Shown here: piece after piece, positions 20,590 to 27,350 of the stretch
How the letters are laid out: each line of letters opens with the position of its first letter
Position numbering within the stretch: position 1 is the first letter of the stretch
From: Rhodocollybia butyracea
Lineage: Eukaryota; Basidiomycota; Agaricomycetes; Agaricales; Omphalotaceae
Length of the DNA: 27,350 nt
Direction of reading: 5' to 3'
Assembly: GCA_015501585.1 (NCBI GenBank)
Contig: JADNRY010000762.1
Span: 1 to 27,350 of the forward strand
Translations under genes and position numbers: made by a program
Notes under the pieces: generated by a model
The model's input: the letters and a program-made list of their open reading frames with translations, nothing else
Told to the model about the DNA's origin: nothing
Databases searched by the model: none

Positions 20590-21836
20590 TTACCCTTCAT
20601 TACCGTGACGGCGTGTTGAATGCAGTGACAACGTCTCCCCCGCTGGCACTGGAACTTCGGATTGTTCAAATGGCAAAGGGAGTGTAGTAAGCACTCCGAT
20701 ACTGAGTTCACGTCCCCTCATACGGCCCAGTCTTACTTCCCTAAACACATGTCCTGCCATGACATTGAGTATCACTGAATGTAATGGAATGAGTAATGGT
20801 CGATATCCAGGAAAAAGTGAGCTGTTTAGCAACAGGCCAAGTGTCGCGGCCCCAGTAATTACGCTTATTCTGTATCACTATAAACAACTTGAACTTGACC
20901 GTACTGGAAAGGAAACTCACAAGTAGTAGAACTGGCCATCGCGCAAGATTGCTCGAGTCAAGGATGGAAGTTCCCTTCCTGCAATGGTCGACGCCCTTGC
21001 CTTGAATTTCTGCATGCGGGTTGGCCTCTCCCGGCCCCCTTCTGGTGCTGAAATACAACCCATAGCAGAACGATTTGACCGAGGATTAGCGGCAATGAAT
21101 AACAAAGACAAGTGATAAATCCGGTACGAGATTGCCAGAAACACACAACTGTCATAGAGCAAAATTGCCATAACAGGCAGGCCGACGCGTATCCAATAGC
21201 TGGTATCTGCAGGATAATTCGTGCATTCTGAACGTCCGACAGAATACACAGTAAAAGATGCTCCGCCTGATGCAAACACCCAGAGTGCGAAAAAGATCCC
21301 TGTCTTGAGCTGACTGCCCTCACAGTAGATCACCTTGACACGAATGAAGAATTGAAATAGTGTAAACACTATGGCGACAAAGTTGGTTGAGATGGCTGCC
21401 AGTGTTATTGAAGGTTTACATGTTACTGCGTTATCTATCCAATAACAATAATGCGACCGTGCTATGTAGACTTGAGCTTACTTACCTGCAATTATAACGC
21501 AGGAAGTTACCAGAGAAAAAAATCTGTTGAATGTTCCCGGCGAGCATAAGTTTCAAAAAATTACTACTAAGTATGATGTGGCACACCTCGATAGAAAATA
21601 AACAATTGTTGGTGGCCGACATCTGCCCGGTAGAAAGAGTAATTTGACGTCGTCGGCGATGTGAATCACGATATCCCAAATCATGATCTGTGAAGTAGTA
21701 AATGAACAAATTACACGGGTTTTTCGAAGCGTTTAACACATACCATCGCAGTCATCTGCATCATATACGCAAAGATCAACAGGGATTTGATGGTGGCCAA
21801 ATCTTCATTGGAAGGAGGCTGAGAAGGCAAAGACAT
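20590..21836 (-). CDS. Multi-pass membrane protein, Agaricomycete family of unknown function
   Basis: Five exons, 21744-21836, 21587-21687, 21486-21523, 20921-21425 and 20590-20863, give 336 residues with consistent phases and GT-AG introns of 56-63 bp. The start MSLPSQPPSNEDLATIKSLL is chosen because it precedes the first membrane segment directly; an in-frame Met upstream would add up to about 32 residues. Hydrophobic segments include SLLIFAYMMQMTAM, VTSCVIIAVTC, LAAISTNFVAIVFTLFQFF, GIFFALWVFASGGASF, VGLPVMAILLYDSCVFLAI, LGLLLNSSLF and VILNVMAGHVF, about seven in total. The motif IWDIVIHIADDVKLLF followed by RPPTIVYFLSR is shared by uncharacterised seven-segment proteins of mushrooms. The topology resembles a receptor, but no ligand or signalling motif is identifiable. 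Confidence 0.82.
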
Positions 21837-22811
21837 GGGTATGAGCTGGGAGGCAAGGTGGACACAAGGGCCTGGGGAAAATATAGGAGGGGTCTGGTAC
21901 ATATGTACACTATCGCAAGGGTCGTGATACAAATCCTATTCAATACACCGTGACCGTCCACTAATGCTGACTGTGAAAATGACTGAAATTGTTTGGCGAA
22001 TGTATCTTTCTGGCCAAGCTAAGTTGGCAGCTGCCACCGTAATTTAAGGGCTGTTCAATTCTAATTGCATCAAAAATCCCGAGTGCTCAAATGAGAGCCG
22101 ACGAGTGCCACCCTGACCAACCCTGACCAATAACCAGATGCGCCCGGACCTCTGCGCCCTCACAGTTTGGCTTGTTCTTACTTTTTGGTAGTACCCATGC
22201 CCTAAGTAATGTGTAGGTCATTCAACAGAAATGGAAATGGTACAAATTAACCAAAAATAATGTCCTCCTAGTCCCTACAGCCTCCTAAGGCTTGGTGAGT
22301 CCAGTCATTGCTTTGGCATTGCACCTGATGTAAGCATCGAGTGGCATCGTCGGTCTCCCATTTGATTGAATCATGAGCATTCACGATTTTTGCCGCGGTT
22401 AGAATTGAACTAATCTCGTTCCCAGATGTATATTGTCTCCCGTAGGCAGACTCTAAACCTCTTGACACTACGAGTCGAGGTATTAGAGTCTGCTAGAATT
22501 CACGCCGTGTATGTAAGACCTCGGCTAAAGTCATGCATTTCTTCCTAATTAGGAAGAAACACGTGACCTAAAGCTTAATTAGGAAGAAAGCATGACCTCG
22601 TTCATATTGCTCTGTATCGCTCTCGTTCTCCAAGGCTCAAACAAGCTCAAATCTACTTACGGGTAATAGTTTAAATGCATCACTCTCTTATATGGCACCT
22701 CACTCTGGCAAAAACCTTGATAAATGAGCTTTTCAGAAATTGTTTTGCCTTACATGTGAACTACACGTGATCTCTTCCCGAGGTCCTGCCCCCGAAAAAA
22801 ATTTAAGACTA
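21837..22811. other. Intergenic region with a strong palindrome
   Basis: Upstream of the membrane protein gene. There is no supported gene. It contains a hairpin-forming pair at about 22446-22490 (arms gcagactctaa and ttagagtctgc) and a perfect 22 bp palindrome at 22538-22559. It borders the repeat-rich right end of the window. Confidence 0.45.
22538..22559. repeat. Perfect 22 bp palindrome with a repeated half
   Basis: The arms are tttcttcctaa and ttaggaagaaa, extended by gtca on the left and tgac on the right with a 4-base mismatch. The right arm recurs about 24 bp downstream as attaggaagaaagcatgacc. It may be a transposon end or a protein binding site; no flanking target duplication was recognised. 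Confidence 0.6.
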
Positions 22812-22977
22812 AGATGTATAGGGTGCGGGCCGTTTCACCGATAATCATAGATGTAAACAATAAACCAAACACAAAACAAATATCAGCCCTTTGCCGTTAT
22901 AGGGAATGTTCGGTTGTTTGTTTCTTATTTGGTTTTTTGTTTATGTCTATGATTATCGGGCTGTTCCCTATACATCT
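22812..22977. mobile_element. Fold-back MITE
   Basis: The ends are AGATGTATAGGG and its reverse complement CCCTATACATCT. The arms stay similar inward for about 65-75 bp (shared cgataatcatag and taaacaa motifs, with small indels), so the 166 bp can fold into one long imperfect hairpin. It has no coding capacity. No clear target duplication is visible, so the superfamily is not assigned. Confidence 0.7.
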
Positions 22978-23305
22978 GGAATGAGATTAGGATTGAACAG
23001 CTCTTAACACTACTTGCGAGTGTGGGCCATCGCGCCAAGCGCATGGCAGGTATGAGTCCTGTAACATATTACATACTTATTGTCATTTTATAAGTGCAGA
23101 AACATTTTGTCATGTGCAACTTCAAAAATCAAGTCTTCTCATTCATGATGCAACATATCATCCATGACCTCCTTCCGCATTGCCAGCACCCACCCTGCAC
23201 TTGTTCTCAGTGTGGTCTCCAACTTCATCTGAGCCTGTTTGCCTCCGGGATGAGAAATACATATACACCTGCACTGGAGGGAGCAGGAGATATTCTAGTG
23301 AGGAT

Positions 23306-23959
23306 TAGAGATGTCCACAAGTCCGGATCCAAGTATACTTGGATCCGGAGCGCAAGTACTTGTGGCCTAAAAGGCCTGACTCGTGACCCGCGGCTGACTC
23401 GCAAGTATTATCTGCAAGTACTTGCGGGTCTCACAAGTACTTGTGGATCCGCACACTAATCAAGTAGTTACAGCTATATTCACAAGTATTTACCATTATT
23501 TACTTGCATACAGTGATTGTACAGTGTATAATGCTATTAAAAACCTGTACTTTACTTGTTACACTAATTTCATACTATGGTATGAAGTAAAAATGTACTG
23601 ACAGTTAGGCTTTGGATTGTAGACAGCCTACGGCGATGGGCGCTTAAAATAAGCGCTCAGTCGCTGTGAGCTGTCTACAACCTCAAACATGTGTGGCAGT
23701 ACTTGATAAGTACTATAATAAATATGATACTATTAATTACTGTAAGTTTTGATCACCAACAACAAATATATGAGTTCATATTGCTTGCACAAGTCACACA
23801 AGTACTTGCAAGTCAACCGAAAATTGCAAATGTCTGACTTGTGACCCGCGCTGACCCGTGGGAAACGGATCCTGGGATCCGCGAGTCACATACTTGCGGG
23901 TTTTCCCATGGATCTTACCTGCAAGTACTTGTGAAGACTTGGACTCGTGGACATCTCTA
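23306..23959. mobile_element. Non-autonomous hAT element with 8 bp target duplication
   Basis: The 654 bp element starts TAGAGATGTCCAC and ends GTGGACATCTCTA, a 13 bp perfect terminal inverted repeat. It is flanked by GTGAGGAT at 23298-23305 and 23960-23967. An 8 bp duplication and TAGNG-type ends are diagnostic of the hAT superfamily. Five copies of the palindrome CAAGTACTTG sit near the ends (23353, 23415 and 23434 on the left; 23799 and 23922 on the right), as expected for subterminal transposase binding sites. No transposase is encoded, so movement would require one supplied elsewhere in the genome. Confidence 0.9.
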
Positions 23960-23967
23960 GTGAGGAT

Positions 23968-24502
23968 TGCCTTGCTGGCAACCATAAATGGGGTGATGGT
24001 GGGGTTCCATAGCCATTCAATGCTGCAGGATCAGATGGGGCTGGAATGATTTCAGCGATGACGACCCAAATGCCAAGGCATTGTGGTGTCTGGCGTATTG
24101 CAGATCGGGATTGGTAGATCTCCTTCACTCTTTCCTTCCTTGCCTTCAACCTTCCTTCCATTCTTCCTCCTGTCCATTCACAATGTCCAAGTCAGCTCAG
24201 AGATTGAGAGAGGTGCCATGTATCCTGGCCTCAAAAGAAGGTGCTGGAGCAGGCAAGCCGTGGCTTGGTGTCATTGAACCGGTTCATCAGGCTAGTAGTG
24301 GCAAGCAAGAGGCATTTCTGGCCTTTTCAAGATGGCAGTGGTGAATGAAGATGATGTTGCTAGTCTCGGTTGACATTACTCTGCTCTGGCTCTTCCCTGA
24401 TCCTAATGCAAGGATGTAAGAAGCAGAGAATGTTCATTTTGGAGGGTAAAGAGTAGAAAAAAAGAAGATAAACCATAGACGTGACACATAAATGTGGAGA
24501 AA
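23968..24502. other. Interval between the hAT element and the LTR element
   Basis: No supported gene. Plus-strand frames of up to 87 codons (24081-24344) show no domain; the sequence may be an old, unrecognised repeat. Confidence 0.35.
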
Positions 24503-24883
24503 TGTTGTTGTAAAGGGGGAAAATTCAGATACAAGCTACGCTCATCCTCCAAATGTGGGGACAAAAAGCACACCAGAGGTAGAGATGGGTAAAGCCCTGG
24601 GTCAACAACCCGATGAGTCTCATTCCATAAAACTAGGTACTTATATACTATACAATTGTTATACTACACTACATAAGGGAATTGACTTGCTTTAAGTCCA
24701 GCAAGTCATGTAAAGTCATTATGAGTCATTTAGAATCATTGCACAGTCAATGACTCAATGCACAGTAACTATGTACTACAAATGAGTCAATGCAATATTG
24801 ACACACTATGACTCCAGTCCATATGAGTCAGTCCAGGTTTGTACACGGAGGCACTTGCAAATATTCCAATCCAAATTCCTACA
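24503..24883 (-). repeat. 3' LTR of the gag-only element
   Basis: This 381 bp copy is nearly identical to 26405-26785, differing by six single-base indels and no substitution. It has TG...CA type ends. The adjacent purine tract at 24884-24896 marks it as the 3' LTR of a minus-strand element. Confidence 0.93.
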
Positions 24884-24896
24884 CACCCCCTCAAGT
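24884..24896 (-). other. Polypurine tract
   Basis: The minus strand reads TTGAGGGGGTG next to the 3' LTR. LTR elements prime plus-strand DNA at such a tract, so this fixes the orientation of the element. Confidence 0.7.
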
Positions 24897-24990
24897 GTCA
24901 AAGTGTACAACAATAAAAATTAATAGACACACAAAGAATATCAGGTATGTTTTAACACCCCTGATTCATAAGTTGGTAAGAATAAAAATT

Positions 24991-25788
24991 CTACCATGCA
25001 AAGTCAATATCATCGGCATAGTGAGCTTTGCTTTCCTTCTCAAGGTCGGGACATTCAGATTTGTAATGGCCCTTCTTCTGACAATAAAAACAAGTAACCT
25101 GAGATTTGGGACGTCTCCTGCCAGTAAATGCAGCAGATGCACCCTCCAATACAGGGTTTCCGACATCAGATTGTGGGAGAGAATCCTGCCTAGTCTCCTC
25201 ATTCAACAATCTAGTAATAACATGCTCATACGTGAGCATTCCGGGTGAGGTTGAATCAAAGTTGATAATGACAGCACTATATTCTGGGGGTAATCCCATT
25301 GTCAGTGCCAAAATCCTATCCTGGTCATTCACATGTATTCCAGATTCCTCCATAATAAATGCCAAAGTCTGGATATGACCAATCCAACTTTGCATGCTTC
25401 TTGTTCCTTTCTTCTCTGTAAGGAATTTACGGCGCAATGCCAAACTTGTTGCAAATCCACGGGCACGGTGGACATTCCTGAGATTATTCCAGATCTCCAT
25501 AGGGTCACGGTCTCGCATATGTGACAATTGGCTGGGATCAACACGCATAATCATCATTGCCCTAGCTTCGGCCATTGCTGCAGAATCTCTAGCTCTCTTG
25601 GTAGATCCATATTCTGCCATAATTTCAGTTTCCGTCTTATCAGATCCATCTGATTTCTTTGGGTTAATGGTAATGCTAACTGCATTCCAAAGTTTCCTTT
25701 CAATAAGAGCAGCTTCCATCTGAATCTGCCATGTTTCGTAGTTGGTGTCATTCAATAGTGTAAAACGTAGCGGTGTAGTAGAAGCCAT
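24991..25788 (-). CDS. gag: Copia-type Gag polyprotein with zinc knuckle
   Basis: This intact 265-residue frame starts MASTTPLRFTLLNDTNYETW, the usual beginning of Copia Gag (UBN2/DUF4219-like). It contains LRRKFLTEKK and MGLPPEYSAVI and ends with the nucleocapsid zinc knuckle CFYCQKKGHYKSEC (C233, C236, H241, C246), followed by a short acidic tail and a stop. In complete Copia elements the frame continues into protease and integrase; here it ends 108 bp before the 3' LTR. Gag would package element RNA in virus-like particles; the missing enzymes must come from another element. Confidence 0.95.
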   Translation of the reverse strand: MASTTPLRFTLLNDTNYETWQIQMEAALIERKLWNAVSITINPKKSDGSDKTETEIMAEYGSTKRARDSAAMAEARAMMIMRVDPSQLSHMRDRDPMEIWNNLRNVHRARGFATSLALRRKFLTEKKGTRSMQSWIGHIQTLAFIMEESGIHVNDQDRILALTMGLPPEYSAVIINFDSTSPGMLTYEHVITRLLNEETRQDSLPQSDVGNPVLEGASAAFTGRRRPKSQVTCFYCQKKGHYKSECPDLEKESKAHYADDIDFAW

Positions 25789-25981
25789 GATTACAATTCA
25801 ATATGGGTTCCAAATTTCGGGGTTCAGCTGGGGTGCAGAACACAACAAGTGCTACTTATACGTTGCGGGTTTGCGGTCACAAGATCAAATATTTCGGTTC
25901 CGGGAATTCCAATTTCCCACGGCAATAGTCAAAGTGAGTTGCGGTTTCGGTGAGTCAATGTGAGTCACAATTTCGGTACAG

Positions 25982-26371
25982 TGCACTACCTGTGCAGTTG
26001 CGGGTTACGGTTACGGTCCAGCTACTATTGCACTACCTGTGCAATCTGGATGGGTTTTGAGTTATGTCTGTTGCACTACCTGTGCAATCCGGGGGTTTCG
26101 GTTTCGGTTACCTCTGTTGCACTACCTGTGCAATCCTTACGGTAATATTACCTCTGTTGTACTACCTGTACAATCCTTATGGTAATATGGTTACGTGTGT
26201 TGCACACTCTCTGTGCAATCCGGGGTTACGGTTAGCTGTTGCACTCTTTCTGTGCAATCCGGGGTTACGGTGTGGTTGTACTACCTGTACAATATCCACT
26301 TCAGTTACAGCTTTAATTGTGCTACCTGCACAGTCAAAGGTTCCAGGTCCAGTCAATGTACACACTGTACA
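25982..26371. repeat. Array of about ten mini-hairpins in the element leader
   Basis: Stems of 5-6 bp with mostly tacct loops occur at 25982-25996, 26028-26044, 26071-26087, 26117-26133, 26157-26173, 26200-26218, 26239-26257, 26276-26292, 26318-26332 and 26357-26371. The stems exist as TTGCAC/GTGCAA, TTGTAC/GTACAA and TGTGC/GCACA, so changes on one arm are matched on the other. Spacers are G/T-rich (ggggtttcgg, ggttacgg). The array lies in the 5' leader between the 5' LTR and gag. Confidence 0.85.
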
Positions 26372-26404
26372 AAGGCTGCAAGTTACAAGGGTGGTATCGG
26401 GTTG

Positions 26405-26785
26405 TGTTGTTGTAAAGGGGGAAAATTCAGATACAAGCTACGCTCATCCTCCAAATGTGGGGACAAAAGCACACCAGAGGGTAGAGATGGGTAAAGCCCT
26501 GGGTCAACAACCCGATGGAGTCTCATTCCATAAAACTAGGTACTTATATACTATACAATTGTATACTACACTACATAAGGGAATTGACTTGCTTTAAGTC
26601 CAGGCAAGTCATGTAAAGTCATTATGAGTCATTTAGAATCATTGCACAGTCAATGACTCAATGCACAGTAACTATGTACTACAAATGAGTCAATGCAATA
26701 TTGACACACTATGACTCCAGTCCATATGAGTCAGTCCAGGTTTGTACACGGAGGACTTGCAAATATTCCAATCCAAATTCCTACA
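26405..26785 (-). repeat. 5' LTR of the gag-only element
   Basis: This 381 bp copy of the LTR at 24503-24883 should hold the element's promoter and transcription start on the minus strand. No perfect tRNA primer site is recognised right after it. The plus strand here reads tggtatcgggttg (26392-26404), a primer-site-like motif in the opposite sense. Confidence 0.93.
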
Positions 26786-27350
26786 GGAAAGGGTGGTGGT
26801 GAAGGAAGACAATGTTGCACAACTGTGGCACAAAAAACTGAGCAGGCCAAGTCGAATGAAAGAAAGAGACAGACAAGTTGGTGGAGATACGTGGTGGAAA
26901 TGGGTTTTCCACTGTGGTTCCGGTGCATGAGCATCGCTAGAACACGCTTCAAGCTTGGATCCAGGTAAAGGTGCAAGTGGAGGGCAGTGGTGCATGAGGA
27001 GGAAGTGGGTATCAGCAAAAGTACTACAAAAATGATAAGTCTGAAGTGATGGAATTATTTTGGGCATAACTACCAATGAGAAGCAGCTGAAGAGCTGAAT
27101 ATGTGATATCTGCAAATGACACAGACCAGGACACAAAGAACAAATGTCCTGGCCACAAAATATTCCATCAGTAAATCAAGGGAAGCATCATTTGAGATTT
27201 CACGAATCGCCAGCACAAGTATTAATTACCTATGCTTACACAGCATAATAAGCGTTTACAACATAAGGAAAATTATTGAATAATTACATTTGTAAATGAG
27301 TTCTTGGGAACAATTTTACCAGATTTCATCCGCATGAAATCATTACACGA
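26786..27350. other. Right flank of the LTR element
   Basis: Sequence beyond the 5' LTR to the end of the window. Open frames of up to 148 codons on the minus strand (26690-27136) overlap the LTR and show no domain. No gene is supported. Confidence 0.35.

Larger units (their letters stand above)
24503..26785 (-). mobile_element. Gag-only Copia-like LTR element (TR-GAG type)
   Basis: Two 381 bp LTRs enclose a 1,521 bp interior that encodes only gag on the minus strand. The LTRs begin TGT and end ACA. On the minus strand a purine tract (GAGGGGGTG) directly precedes the LTR at 24503-24883, marking it as the 3' LTR, so 26405-26785 is the 5' LTR. Flanking 5-mers agaaa and ggaaa match at four of five bases, a likely target duplication. 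No protease, integrase, reverse transcriptase or RNase H is present. Movement would need enzymes from a related full-length element. The intact gag and near-identical LTRs suggest a young insertion. Confidence 0.9.

Noticed and set aside
24808..25248. A 146-codon plus-strand open frame
   Set aside because: It is antisense to the zinc-knuckle end of gag and starts inside the LTR.
25982..26371. CRISPR-like array of regularly spaced repeats
   Set aside because: The repeats are short imperfect hairpins with variable 20-45 bp spacing inside a eukaryotic LTR element; there are no cas genes.
26064..26597. A 177-codon plus-strand open frame in the LTR element
   Set aside because: It is antisense to the element and runs through the hairpin array into the LTR; its apparent protein repeats only reflect the DNA repeats.

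Overview
The window is nuclear DNA of a filamentous basidiomycete, most likely an Agaricomycete (Agaricales is my guess). The evidence is genes split by 47-63 bp GT-AG introns, a C2/NACHT STAND NTPase of the type expanded in mushroom genomes, an Agaricomycete-type glutathione transferase, short secreted proteins of mushroom type, and a Copia-like LTR element. There are no rRNA genes, CRISPR arrays or convincing tRNA genes.

Layout. 0.1-3.1 kb (minus): a C2-NACHT NTPase gene whose frame is interrupted at least twice. 3.4-4.2 kb: no gene, ending in a 48-base poly-A run. 4.8-6.35 kb (plus): a decayed, compressed, inverted copy of three genes that lie intact further right (UBA2, gephyrin, small secreted protein), in the same order and with introns still visible. 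7.56-10.58 kb (plus): two tandem paralogues encoding secreted, probably GPI-anchored proteins with 11-residue repeats. 11.2-12.0 kb (minus): a two-exon glutathione transferase. 12.7-13.3 kb (minus): a secreted protein. 14.7-17.2 kb (minus): gephyrin/CnxE (molybdenum cofactor), eight exons, with one apparent base missing. 17.45-19.97 kb (minus): UBA2, the catalytic subunit of the SUMO-activating enzyme, ten exons, all phases consistent. 20.6-21.8 kb (minus): a five-exon multi-pass membrane protein.

The last 5.5 kb is repeat territory: a fold-back MITE (22.81-22.98 kb), a 654 bp non-autonomous hAT element with an 8 bp target duplication (23.31-23.96 kb), and a 2,283 bp LTR element on the minus strand that carries only gag (24.50-26.79 kb, TR-GAG type). 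Its leader holds about ten short hairpins whose stems vary in a compensated way.

The genes do not form a pathway. UBA2 and gephyrin lie head-to-tail 239 bp apart, but act in sumoylation and molybdenum cofactor synthesis respectively. The most interesting signals are the inverted ghost of the UBA2-gephyrin-secreted-protein block, the covarying hairpin array inside the gag-only element, and two LTRs that differ by six one-base indels and no substitutions. The last point suggests that some frame breaks here are assembly errors in repeated sequence.
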